This document shows positions 35,474 to 43,486 of a stretch of 64,000 nt of DNA, one piece after another; the stretch's first letter is position 1, and each line of letters opens with the position of its first letter. The position numbers and the translations under genes are program-made. The stretch is taken from assembly GCA_023257655.1 (NCBI GenBank), contig JALRBQ010000018.1:1-64000 (forward strand), written 5' to 3'. The DNA is from Pseudomonadales bacterium (GTDB taxonomy: Bacteria > Pseudomonadota > Gammaproteobacteria > Pseudomonadales > Pseudohongiellaceae). Below the pieces are notes generated by a model. It made no database searches. It saw nothing but the letters and a program-made list of their open reading frames with translations, and was not told the origin of the DNA.

Positions 35474-36499
35474 ATGACAAACCCCATTCCACTGTCTGTA
35501 CTCGATCAGTCCCCCATTCGCGCCGGTGGCACCGCCGCCCAGGCGCTGCAGGAAAGCATCGAACTCGCGCGCCTGACAGACAAGCTCGGCTTCTACCGCT
35601 ATTGGGTCGCCGAACACCATGCCTCGGACGCCCTCGCCGGTTGTTCCCCCGAAGTACTGCTCGGCCGTCTGGGCGCCGAGACGCAACACCTGCGCATCGG
35701 CTCGGGCGGTGTCATGCTGCCGCATTACAGTCCTTATAAGGTTGCGGAAAATTTCAAGATACTGCAGACCCTGTATCCCGATCGGGTTGACCTTGGCATC
35801 GGCCGCGCACCCGGCACCGATCCGTTTACGGCGGCCGCGATTCGCTACGGTTCGCGTGTCGGCCCGGAACACTTTCCCCGTATGGTGCTGGACTTGCAGG
35901 CGCTGTTGAATGACTGCGACCCGGCGACACCGGGCTTGGCCAACGCACGCGCCTTCCCCCAGACCCCGACTCCACCACAATTGTGGATGCTCGGCTCCAG
36001 CGAGGACAGCGCGGTATTGGCCGGGGCCAACGGCCTGCCCTACAACTTCGCCTATTTCATCAACCCGTCGATTCGCCCCGACATCTTCGACGTGTACCGC
36101 GAGCATTTTCGACCGAGCGCGAACCTGGCCGCACCGCATACCTGCCTCACCCTGTTCTGTATCTGTGCCGATACCCAGGCCGAAGCAGAGCGGCTCGCCC
36201 GCAGTCGCGATCTCTGGTTTATCCGGCTGCTGCGCGGTAACCCCGGCCCGGTTCCGACAATTGAAGAGGCAACGGATTATCCTTATTCACCCGGTGAGTT
36301 GCAGGCGATCAGCGAGAACCGGAAACGCCGCATCGTCGGTACCGCCGAACAGGTGTGTGAGCGATTACAGGCCTTCGTCGATCAGTTTCAGCTCGATGAG
36401 CTGATGCTCGTCTCAATCACCCATGACCCCGTGGCCCGACGCCACTCTTATGAGTTAGTAGCCTCAGGCTGGGGTCTGGAGTCACGCGCTACCCGGTAG
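35474..36499 (+). CDS. LLM class flavin-dependent oxidoreductase (luciferase-like)
   Basis: A 341-residue protein of the MsnO8/YvbT type of luciferase-like monooxygenases. Typical segments are PLSVLDQSPIRAGGTAAQALQ, YWVAEHHASDALAGCSPEVLL (His pair near the flavin), ILQTLYPDRVDLGIGRAPGTDP and PQLWMLGSSEDSAVLAGANGLPYNFA. It uses FMNH2 or F420-like cofactor; the substrate is unknown. It starts at ATG 35474, divergent from the CocE gene. Confidence 0.9.
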   Translation: MTNPIPLSVLDQSPIRAGGTAAQALQESIELARLTDKLGFYRYWVAEHHASDALAGCSPEVLLGRLGAETQHLRIGSGGVMLPHYSPYKVAENFKILQTLYPDRVDLGIGRAPGTDPFTAAAIRYGSRVGPEHFPRMVLDLQALLNDCDPATPGLANARAFPQTPTPPQLWMLGSSEDSAVLAGANGLPYNFAYFINPSIRPDIFDVYREHFRPSANLAAPHTCLTLFCICADTQAEAERLARSRDLWFIRLLRGNPGPVPTIEEATDYPYSPGELQAISENRKRRIVGTAEQVCERLQAFVDQFQLDELMLVSITHDPVARRHSYELVASGWGLESRATR

Positions 36500-36555
36500 A
36501 CTCTATCGGGCAGTGCGTTTATGCTGGCTGCCCGACCCTGATAAGGAGAATAATA

Positions 36556-37368
36556 ATGCAGCGGTTCCCTGTTGTTTTCAGCCTGTGGCTCGCCACTCTG
36601 CTGGCCCCACTGTTCGCCCAGGCCCAGCTCGCCGTGCCGAATGCCGCCGGCCTGACTTACGGCCACGTTCACCTCAATGTCTCCGATATCGAACTGCATA
36701 AGCAGATCTGGGTCGAACACTTCAGCGGCGTCGTCGTGGAACGCGGACCGCTCACGGCTGTGCGGCTGCCCAATATGCTCGTAGCCCTGACCGCGCGCGC
36801 ACCAACGGGCGGATCGCAGCCGACCGTGATGGATCATTTCGGTTTCAAGGTACGCAACATCGAGGCCTTTCTCGCGAAGTGGCGTGCCGCAGGCCTGCCG
36901 GCAGAAGATCCCTTCACCGGCGCCGAGGGCCAGATCAATGCCTATGTGATGCTACCGGATGAGGTGCGGGTGGAATTGCAGGAAGACCAGGGGCTGTCCA
37001 CCGAGGTAAGTGGCTATCACGTTCACTTCTTCACCCCTGACTACGAGGCGCTGCTGGCATGGTATGTCGATATCTTCGGGCTTGAAGTACGCCCGCGTGG
37101 CAGCATTTCCACTACGACCAACGCGCCCGGTATGAACCTCAGCTTCGGTAACTCCCGCACGCCGCGCCTGCCGACCCGGGGCAGCTCTCTGGATCACATC
37201 GGTTTCGAATTCGATGATCTGGAAGCCTTCTGCAAACAACTGGAGGCGAAAGGCATCAAGTTTGATGTGCCCTTTCGCGATGTGCCATCCATTGGGCTGA
37301 AGATCGCGTATATCACCGATCCCTCTGGCGTCTACATCGAACTCACCCAGGGTTACGACGACTACTAG
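36556..37368 (+). CDS. Exported double VOC-domain protein
   Basis: A 270-residue protein with signal peptide (SLWLATLLAPLFAQAQ). Two glyoxalase-like modules follow: residues 35-145 (YGHVHLNVSDIELHKQIWVEHF to VMLPDEVRVELQED) and 155-270 (GYHVHFFTPDYEALLAWYVDIFGL to AYITDPSGVYIELTQ). Metal-ligand His and Glu positions look present in both modules. VOC proteins are usually cytoplasmic, so export is unusual. AAGGAG precedes the ATG. The stop overlaps the convergent broken membrane gene by four bases. Confidence 0.85.
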   Translation: MQRFPVVFSLWLATLLAPLFAQAQLAVPNAAGLTYGHVHLNVSDIELHKQIWVEHFSGVVVERGPLTAVRLPNMLVALTARAPTGGSQPTVMDHFGFKVRNIEAFLAKWRAAGLPAEDPFTGAEGQINAYVMLPDEVRVELQEDQGLSTEVSGYHVHFFTPDYEALLAWYVDIFGLEVRPRGSISTTTNAPGMNLSFGNSRTPRLPTRGSSLDHIGFEFDDLEAFCKQLEAKGIKFDVPFRDVPSIGLKIAYITDPSGVYIELTQGYDDY

Positions 37369-37940
37369 CGTTTCAGAAGCGCTCGCAACCGGTCGATCCA
37401 CGTGACGGGAACAGCAAGTTCCCGTCGCGCAATCTCAACACCCACCCAGTAACCGCCGTAGGCAATTACCACCCACAACGGTATCGAATCGGCATACCAG
37501 AAGCTGAACCATACAAAGGATGTTAGGATATTCTGCACCTGGTTAATCGCCATCGAGATGATGAGCTCGATAAGGCCCTCGCTCAACAGACCACCCAGGC
37601 CGGGGAAGTTGAAAATAAAATTGAAGATGTCTGACACTTCGATAACAGCGAAGGTCCACAGCGCGGCGAGTCCGTAGAAGCCACTGCCGAACCACATCCA
37701 TTTGTCGAAGACGATGTCCGCGTGCGAACGTGGCAGCTTTGTGTCCGCCTGTTTCCGGCTTTTCTTTTCGGCCTTGAAGTTGGCCTTCAGGGATTGCACG
37801 TGGGTCTTGATCGCCTTGCGATCGGCGCTGCGATCGATGTTGCCCTATCCGTACAGACGATGAAACAGGAACCAGCTCACGCCTGCCATCGGCAGGCCGA
37901 GCTTGAAAACGGCATTCAGAATATCGAGAAACAACGACAC
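37365..37940 (-). pseudogene. Small membrane protein gene interrupted by an in-frame UAG
   Basis: From GTG 37940 the frame reads SLFLDILNAVFKLGLPMAG and on to FHRLYG, then TAG (37847-37845), then continues in the same frame as GNIDRSADRKAIKTHVQSLK and a membrane region (GLAALWTFAVIEVSDIFNF; VVIAYGGYWVGVEIA) to the stop at 37365. Undisrupted it would have 191 residues with a short N-terminal segment, a basic linker and three to four membrane helices. The downstream part could be made from GTG 37799. Family not named; an amber mutation or sequence error is likely. Confidence 0.6.
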
Positions 37941-37960
37941 GCGTGTTTCACCCCTCGCAC

Positions 37961-38659
37961 TTACTCGAGCCGTGCCTCACGAGGCATCAGAGCTGCCTTG
38001 ATGGCAGCACCCCAGATGGAATTGCCAAGATCATTCAGGTGCAGATTGTCGGCCACAAAAATGTCTGTCATCACACTGCCGTCGTCGTTCAGAAATGGCG
38101 TCGCCACATCCACGTAGTAGACCAGTGGATCATGATCGGCGAGTGAGCGATAGCCTGCACTTACCCGCTCGGCAATGCCCCACACATCCTGACGCAGCAC
38201 GCTGGGCTTGACCGACAGCACGTAGATACGCGTTTCCGGCAAGGCTGCGTGTATCTTCGCCACGGTCTGCTGGAGCTGACCCAATATTGTCTGTTCAGGA
38301 ATGCCGAAGGCAGTATCGTTGTCGCCCTCGTAAATCAGAATGGCGCGGGGTTTGTAGGCAATGGCAACCCGGTCGATGTAATGCAGCACATCTCCCATCA
38401 CGCTGCCACCGAAGCCGCGAGGGATCACGGTCAGGGGAGCCAGCGCCGCCTGCGCCTGCTTGTTCCAGCGCGCGATGCTGGAACTGCCGGTCAGCACGAT
38501 GGCGCCAACAGGTGGCGGTTGCATTTGATCCTGGGCCTCGAATTCCCTGATCGTGTCCTCAAAGCGGGTCGGGTCGAGATCGCATTGGGCGACGGCGATT
38601 GAGGACAGGCTCAGGCAGAGCAGCAGGCTGACGAGCAGGCGATTGTGAATCCGGTGCAT
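37961..38659 (-). CDS. SGNH/GDSL-type esterase, exported
   Basis: A 232-residue hydrolase with signal peptide (LLVSLLLCLSLSSIAVAQ). The SGNH blocks are visible: GSSSIARW (catalytic Ser), GFGGSV (Gly), IYEGDNDTAFG (Asn block) and DNLHLND (Asp and His). It probably deacylates sugars or lipids in the periplasm. ATG 38659 follows GAGGGA; the longer frame (38749) adds a non-signal region. A downstream partner of the sulfotransferase gene on the same strand. Confidence 0.88.
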   Translation of the reverse strand: MHRIHNRLLVSLLLCLSLSSIAVAQCDLDPTRFEDTIREFEAQDQMQPPPVGAIVLTGSSSIARWNKQAQAALAPLTVIPRGFGGSVMGDVLHYIDRVAIAYKPRAILIYEGDNDTAFGIPEQTILGQLQQTVAKIHAALPETRIYVLSVKPSVLRQDVWGIAERVSAGYRSLADHDPLVYYVDVATPFLNDDGSVMTDIFVADNLHLNDLGNSIWGAAIKAALMPREARLE

Positions 38660-38745
38660 GTGGGTTCCCTCTTCGGTTGTTGTTATTGTCATGACCAGCG
38701 GCAAGCTTAGCATTATTCGCTGTTGGGGTTCGCCGCCAATCCCTC

Positions 38746-39672
38746 TCATTCCAGTGGCCCGCCCTGTGCCAACCAGTGCGCATGCTCCGCCCCGAGTTCA
38801 CGCACCGTCAGCGCGTCATAGGCGGCAATCTGGTCATCGCGCAACACGCCCTGCCAACGGCGGTTCGTGCCCTTGTGGAAGAAATTACCGCTGTCTTTCC
38901 AGGTGTCGTGCGTGCCACCGGGCGCCATATTGGCGGCATTGGCCTTCATCGCACCGAAGGAAACCCCTGCTACCAGTGTCGGCCAGCGCGCCTCATCGAC
39001 GGGGATGTCCAGATAGCCGGAGATGCGTCGCATCTGGTAATCCGTATCCCTGAGCAGGTCATCGAAGTGGACGAACAGGATGTTGGGCAGATGCCGAAAT
39101 TCCCACCAGGTCCTGGCGTGATGCGGGTGGGACCAGAAAGGATAGCCGTTGTTTTCCCAGGGGAAACTGCCACGTGTAAGCCATTCGTCGAAGGCCGCCT
39201 GAATGTCCTGCGGGGGATGCAGCAGAGGCGGACCCTTGCGACCGGGAGCCGCGTTGAGGGCATCGGTTCGTTCCGGATTCATGTTATGCCAGTGATTCCA
39301 CATCGACATCCACACGTCCTTGCCATCGCGTCCCACGTAGATGTATTTGATAGTCTCGAAGAAACGGATGCCATCCAGCGGCAGGTGAGTTTTGATATAG
39401 CGTCGATTCGTGAGGGCCTCGAGCTGGTCGATGACCACTTCGATCGGCGCGAAGTTGGCGTCCAGCCAGGGGGTCAGCTGGTCCTGAGGCACCGGTGGCT
39501 TGGGCGCCTGGAATACCAGTGCCGCGCAGATGCCCTGCATCCAGGTAGTGCCAGCCTTGTACGAGGTCGTGATGACGATGTCATCGGCACGCGGCTTAAA
39601 ATGATCCCAGCGCGTGCTGTCCATCAAGGCACTCTGATACACCCGGCTTCTCTCGGGAAGACCCTTCGTCAT
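38746..39672 (-). CDS. Sulfotransferase domain protein (PAPS-dependent)
   Basis: A 308-residue cytosolic sulfotransferase. The 5'-phosphosulfate loop is TSYKAGTTWMQ (about residue 36) and the 3'-phosphate motif is YVGRDGKDVWMSMWNH. The conserved catalytic-type His is in IKTHLPLDG. It transfers sulfate from PAPS to an alcohol or phenol; the acceptor is unknown. ATG 39672 has AGAGGAA upstream. Similar to the group of sulfotransferases in marine and soil gammaproteobacteria. Confidence 0.88.
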   Translation of the reverse strand: MTKGLPERSRVYQSALMDSTRWDHFKPRADDIVITTSYKAGTTWMQGICAALVFQAPKPPVPQDQLTPWLDANFAPIEVVIDQLEALTNRRYIKTHLPLDGIRFFETIKYIYVGRDGKDVWMSMWNHWHNMNPERTDALNAAPGRKGPPLLHPPQDIQAAFDEWLTRGSFPWENNGYPFWSHPHHARTWWEFRHLPNILFVHFDDLLRDTDYQMRRISGYLDIPVDEARWPTLVAGVSFGAMKANAANMAPGGTHDTWKDSGNFFHKGTNRRWQGVLRDDQIAAYDALTVRELGAEHAHWLAQGGPLE

Positions 39673-39845
39673 GATCCGGTTCCTCTTGTTCTCTCGGGAC
39701 CAGCAGTTTCTGGTCACAGGGTTTGGATAGCTGAGCGGTATTTCTATCCCATGGTTACAGCACGAGATTATCGCGCAGACTTAGAGTTTTGCGGCAGCCT
39801 GTTGCGAATTCGGGGCGCCGACAACCCGGAGTCCTCGCCACAGAA

Positions 39846-40184
39846 CTATAACAACTTCGCCCCCAAGGGTACGTCCTTGTCCGGCACACACAGCACCACT
39901 TCATTGGCCTCATTGTGAAAGCCGGTAACCAGCGCCTCCGACATGAGCGGCCCGATCTGCTTCTTCGGAAAATTGACCACACCCACGACCTGTCGGCCTA
40001 CCAGTTCTTCCGGTGTGTACTGATGAGTAATCTGGGCGCTGGATTTCTTGATGCCTATTTCCGGGCCGTAGTCCACGTGCAACACATACGCAGGTCGACG
40101 CGCCTCGGCGAAAACCTCGGCGCTGATCACACGGCCGACACGCAGCTCCACCTTCATAAAATCGTCCCAGGCAATCGTCTCCAT
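39846..40184 (-). CDS. csaA: tRNA-binding domain protein CsaA
   Basis: A 112-residue protein formed by one EMAP-II/OB-fold tRNA-binding domain: FMKVELRVGRVISAEVFAEARRPAYVLHVDYG and GVVNFPKKQIGPLMSEALVTGF. It is a homodimeric chaperone-like protein linked to secretion in Bacillus and found in many proteobacteria. Length and motif order match CsaA (110-113). It is a single gene; a 182-base gap separates it from ppnP on the other strand. Confidence 0.92.
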   Translation of the reverse strand: METIAWDDFMKVELRVGRVISAEVFAEARRPAYVLHVDYGPEIGIKKSSAQITHQYTPEELVGRQVVGVVNFPKKQIGPLMSEALVTGFHNEANEVVLCVPDKDVPLGAKLL

Positions 40185-40366
40185 TACTGTCTTCCTCTAC
40201 AAATCGGATAGGGGCGTCATCTTGGTGGGCTCCGAGTCTAGTACGGAAATTTCGCAATTGGAACCGCTAATGAATTTGTTCCGGTCCCGGCTGGCCTGCT
40301 AGACTTGGCGCCTCGGCAATTACAGCCGGTAAACCAGAAGCTGATCATAAGGAAGCAGTCCACACC

Positions 40367-40681
40367 ATGAACGAGTTCAAGAATGTCACCGTCGTGCGCA
40401 AGGCCAACAGCTATTTCGATGGCAATGTCACCAGCCGCACCATCCTGTTTGAATCCGGCGAAAAGAAGACCCTCGGCATCATGATGCCGGGCAGTTACCG
40501 CTTCGATACCGCAAAGAAGGAAGTGATGGAACTGCTTGCCGGTGACGTCGACATTCTTCTGCCTGGCGAGAGCACGTGGCGACACATCGCGGCAGGCGAG
40601 AGTTTCGAAGTTCCGGCCAACAGCGAATTCGACATCAAGGTCAATGCAGTGTCGGATTACTGCTGCTCCTATCTCGACTAA
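40367..40681 (+). CDS. ppnP: Pyrimidine/purine nucleoside phosphorylase PpnP
   Basis: A 104-residue cupin-fold enzyme (formerly DUF1255/YaiE) that phosphorolyses nucleosides. The pattern [51 protein letters not shown] and [13 protein letters not shown] is characteristic. The length is near the usual 94, with a short tail. AAGGAAG lies upstream. It precedes the OsmC gene by 30 bases. Confidence 0.93.
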   Translation: MNEFKNVTVVRKANSYFDGNVTSRTILFESGEKKTLGIMMPGSYRFDTAKKEVMELLAGDVDILLPGESTWRHIAAGESFEVPANSEFDIKVNAVSDYCCSYLD

Positions 40682-40711
40682 GCTTCTTCCCTCCAGCAAT
40701 GAGGTAAACCC

Positions 40712-41131
40712 ATGGCGACTGCAACGGTGCGTGCCACGAGTACTGCGAGCCCCTTCAAGACCGAGTTGAGCAACGGCACCACCCACCGCTGGGTCAGCGA
40801 TGAACCGGCAGGCCTCGGAGGCGGCGATACTGGCCCTTCCCCCACGGAGTTGATGCTGTCCAGCCTGTGCGCATGCACCTCCATCACACTGCAAATGTAT
40901 GCCGCGCGCAAACAGTGGTCGCTGATCAGCGTGGAAGTGGAATGCCAACTCAACCCGGCGGGTGCGTCAAATGAAAAAACAGAGCCGGGTCATAATCACA
41001 TCACGCGGGAGATCACCCTGCTCGGCAATCTGCACAAGACCCAGCGCGAGCGACTCTTGCAGATTGCCAACGCCTGTCCCATGCACAAACTGCTGACCGG
41101 GTCAGTCGACGTGACGAGTTACCTCACCTGA
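40712..41131 (+). CDS. OsmC family protein
   Basis: A 139-residue OsmC/Ohr-like protein with the two redox cysteines: Cys53/Cys55 in LMLSSLCACTSITL and a second in NACPMHKLLTG. It reduces organic hydroperoxides with thiol cofactors; its exact substrate is uncertain. The GDTGPSPTELMLS motif is standard. It lies in an operon-like spacing after ppnP. Some OsmC relatives are selenoproteins, but this one uses Cys. Confidence 0.88.
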   Translation: MATATVRATSTASPFKTELSNGTTHRWVSDEPAGLGGGDTGPSPTELMLSSLCACTSITLQMYAARKQWSLISVEVECQLNPAGASNEKTEPGHNHITREITLLGNLHKTQRERLLQIANACPMHKLLTGSVDVTSYLT

Positions 41132-41156
41132 GGTCGGCTCGCGGGTGCTCGCTAAG

Positions 41157-41195
41157 GGTAGTTGCTGAGGGAAGCTGCTGAAGGAAGCTGCTAAG
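41157..41195. repeat. Three tandem 13-bp units after the OsmC gene
   Basis: Units begin at 41157, 41170 and 41183 with the form GG(A/T)AG(C/T)TGCTGAA. They lie in the 72-base gap between convergent genes. Probably simple tandem duplication. Confidence 0.6.
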
Positions 41196-41203
41196 ACAGG
41201 CGC

Positions 41204-41575
41204 TTAGCTCAGGTCCACGGCGAATTGTTTCAGCTTTTCCAGCTCCACAATTTCCAATGCGCGCTTGTGCGTGCGCATCAGATAGACCTTTGGCGCCATA
41301 TTCTGCTCATAGGCTTCCAGCCAGCGAGCGGCGCACAGACACCAGGTGTCACCGGGTTTGAGTCCCGGGAAACCGAAGTCAGGCATGGGTGTACTCAGGT
41401 CATTGCCGCGGAACCGGGAGTATTGCAGAAACTCCTCGGTCACCCGCACACACACCGTATGGGATCCCAGATCGGCATCGCTGGTATTGCAGCAGCCATC
41501 GCGAAAGAAGCCGGTCACCGGATCCGTGCCACAGGGCACGAGTGGTTCATCGAAGACGTTCAGGGATTCATCCAT
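41204..41575 (-). CDS. DUF2237 family protein
   Basis: A 123-residue protein with the family pattern VPCGTDPVTGFFRDGCCNTS, DLGSHTVCVRVTEEFLQYS, GNDLSTPMPDFGFPGLKPGD and WCLCAARWLEA. It has several conserved cysteines and is of unknown function. The ATG overlaps the stop of the oxygenase gene (8 bases), so both are translated together. A longer frame upstream is only antisense to nothing useful and is in the wrong frame for the oxygenase. Confidence 0.9.
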   Translation of the reverse strand: MDESLNVFDEPLVPCGTDPVTGFFRDGCCNTSDADLGSHTVCVRVTEEFLQYSRFRGNDLSTPMPDFGFPGLKPGDTWCLCAARWLEAYEQNMAPKVYLMRTHKRALEIVELEKLKQFAVDLS

Positions 41576-42230
41576 GGGCAACTCCAGTATTTGCGCTCTT
41601 AGCCACGGTGACATAGGGCGCTTCGCGAAACCACAGATTACAGGCCCACTTTTCGTCGCGCTGCACCGGCAGACCCCCGTGCAGACTGTCTGGATGTCGC
41701 AGGGTAGAATCGCGATAACAGTTACAGAACACCAACATCGACCCCTTACGAGCAGACACCTCGAGGTTGAGCTTCGGAAAGGTCGTACCTCCCCCGACTG
41801 CGACATCGTTCAGATACATCAGACACGTTACCAGCCGCTGGCCTCCCTTTGCCATGCAGCGCTGACCTGTAGGAGTATCGGCATCCCAGGCGTCAAAGTG
41901 CGGCGCATAATGCTGGGTTTTACCGTAGTGGACTACCTGCAGGGACTCCGCATTGAGCAGCGGCAGCCCGACCAGACCCGCGATGCGATCTCATAAACCG
42001 GCGACGATTGGAGAATGCTTGTGGGGAACCCAGCAATTGCTGCCGGTACGTCCCTCGCTCTGAATACCTTCCTTGGGATCACTTACGAGTGCTGGCTTCA
42101 GTTGCGGCGCGGCGATCTGTAGCAGCTCCGCGATTTCCTCCTCTGCCAGGTAATTTTCAAATAACCACAGCAGTGGATCAGCATTGATCTGACGACCTGA
42201 GTCGAAACTGTAACGCAGCGAATGGCTCAT
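41568..42230 (-). CDS. Prolyl-4-hydroxylase-like 2OG-Fe(II) oxygenase, candidate selenoprotein (in-frame UGA 41993-41991)
   Basis: Two frames separated only by one UGA code a continuous prolyl 4-hydroxylase-like protein of 220 residues. Residues 1-79 end HSPIVAGL, then UGA (residue 80), then DRIAGLVGLPLLNAESLQVV without loss of similarity. The catalytic core is complete: His111 and Asp113 (HFDAW), His184 (SLHGG) and 2OG-binding Lys194 (EKWACN). The second half alone would lack a start and a full fold. A SECIS-like hairpin follows the UGA with loop UGGUCG, like the E. coli fdhF loop AGGUCU. Translation as Sec is an inference; nonsense mutation or sequence error remain possible. Confidence 0.75.
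41960..41981 (-). promoter_or_regulatory. Candidate SECIS after the oxygenase UGA
   Basis: On the minus strand GCGG (41981-41978) pairs with CCGC (41963-41960) and GUC (41977-41975) with GGC (41968-41966; one G-U pair), with a two-base bulge. The loop UGGUCG (41974-41969) has G second and begins 17 nt after the UGA. Confidence 0.6.
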
Positions 42231-42259
42231 ATCATCACAATTTGATTATGGGAAAGCGG

Positions 42260-43408
42260 CTAGAAACCACTCAGCGCCGCATAGCGGTCACGATGATACA
42301 ACTCGTCACCGAGAAATTGCTGGGCGACGCGGGCCCGTTTCAGGAAGAAGCCGATATCGAACTCATCCGTCATGCCGATACCGCCGTGCATCTGAATGCC
42401 CTCGTTGCTCACCAGTGCCGCCACTTCGGACAGCTTCGCCTTCGCCAGACTCGCAAATCGGGCGATCTCGCTCGCCGTCGCAGCCGGATCATCCAGTGCC
42501 GCCAGTGCCGCGCGAACCACGGACTTGCACAACTCGATCTCGCTGTACATGGTTGCAGCGCGATGCTGAAGTCCCTGGAAGGAACCGATTAATACACCGA
42601 ATTGCTCGCGCTGTTTCAGGTAATCCAGGATACGCGCAAAGGTCTCTTCCATGCTGCCGAGCATCTCGGCGGCCAGTCCGATGCGCGCGATATCCAGGGA
42701 TTTCTCCAGACCCGCATAGCCGCTTCCGACCTCGCCGAGCAAGGCAGATGCCGGGACTTCGACATTCTGCAGGACAACTGTGGCCGAGTTGCGACTGTCC
42801 ACCATCCAGGTCCGCGTGATTGTGACGCCGACGGTATCGGCGGGGACCAGGAACACACTGATGCCATCGCGGCTGTCGGCGGCTCCCGCACTGCGGGCGA
42901 CCACAATGAGTTGATCGGCGACATGCCCATCCAGCACGAACAGTTTGCTGCCGTCGAGCACGAAGCCCGCACCGGTGGCCCGGGCCGTGGTGGCGATGCG
43001 CGTGGGGGCATGCACCTGATGTTCATCCAGCGCCAGTGCCAATAACAGTTCACCGGCGACGATCCGCGGCAGCAAGGCTTCCTTCTGAGCCTCATTGCCC
43101 AGCTCGTTGATCAGGGTCGCACCGAGCAGGACCGTGGGAATCAGCGGCGAACTCACCAGGGTATGACCAGTTTCTTCCAGCACCACACCGAGTCCGCCAT
43201 AACCGAACGCGAATCCACCGTAAGTCTCCGGAATCGCCATTCCACTCCAGCCGAGTGCCACCATTTGTTGCCACAGGTCGCGGTCAAATCCCTCCGCATC
43301 CTTGCTGTCGCGCAGACGTCGCAGCATGCTGATCGGTGCATTCTCCTGACAGAAGGCCTGAGCGGAATCTTTCAGCAGTTGCTGGTCTTCATTCAATACT
43401 AGTGCCAT
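42260..43408 (-). CDS. Acyl-CoA dehydrogenase family protein
   Basis: A 382-residue FAD enzyme of the acyl-CoA dehydrogenase fold: N-terminal helical domain (QQLLKDSAQAFCQENAP), middle beta domain (GFVLDGSKLFVLDGHVADQLIVVA) and C-terminal helices ending QMHGGIGMTDEFDIGFFLKRA. The canonical catalytic Glu position is not evident, as in steroid- or CoA-thioester-degrading heterodimers (FadE-type), where it pairs with a second subunit such as the adjacent 43487-44716 protein. Forms an operon with upstream acyl-CoA dehydrogenase and alcohol dehydrogenase. Confidence 0.88.
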   Translation of the reverse strand: MALVLNEDQQLLKDSAQAFCQENAPISMLRRLRDSKDAEGFDRDLWQQMVALGWSGMAIPETYGGFAFGYGGLGVVLEETGHTLVSSPLIPTVLLGATLINELGNEAQKEALLPRIVAGELLLALALDEHQVHAPTRIATTARATGAGFVLDGSKLFVLDGHVADQLIVVARSAGAADSRDGISVFLVPADTVGVTITRTWMVDSRNSATVVLQNVEVPASALLGEVGSGYAGLEKSLDIARIGLAAEMLGSMEETFARILDYLKQREQFGVLIGSFQGLQHRAATMYSEIELCKSVVRAALAALDDPAATASEIARFASLAKAKLSEVAALVSNEGIQMHGGIGMTDEFDIGFFLKRARVAQQFLGDELYHRDRYAALSGF

Positions 43409-43486
43409 CGTTGTTCTCTGTTCGTTGTTCGTTTGTTGTTCGCTTTAAATCGCGCTTGGTGTGGTCGCTAACCGGCAGACGCCGAG

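Noticed and set aside
35291-36139. N-terminal extension of the CocE gene giving an 825-residue frame
   Set aside because: The extension is antisense to the LLM oxidoreductase gene, lacks similarity to anything, and a good GGAGG site and signal peptide mark the start at 35290.
37845-37847. Amber codon as pyrrolysine
   Set aside because: No pyl gene or amber suppressor tRNA is seen, and the position is not in a methylamine methyltransferase-like protein.
38776-39918. 380-residue plus-strand frame
   Set aside because: Antisense to the sulfotransferase gene with clear PAPS motifs; no recognisable domain.
40712-41131. OsmC gene as a selenoprotein
   Set aside because: Some relatives use Sec, but here both redox positions are Cys and no in-frame UGA is present.
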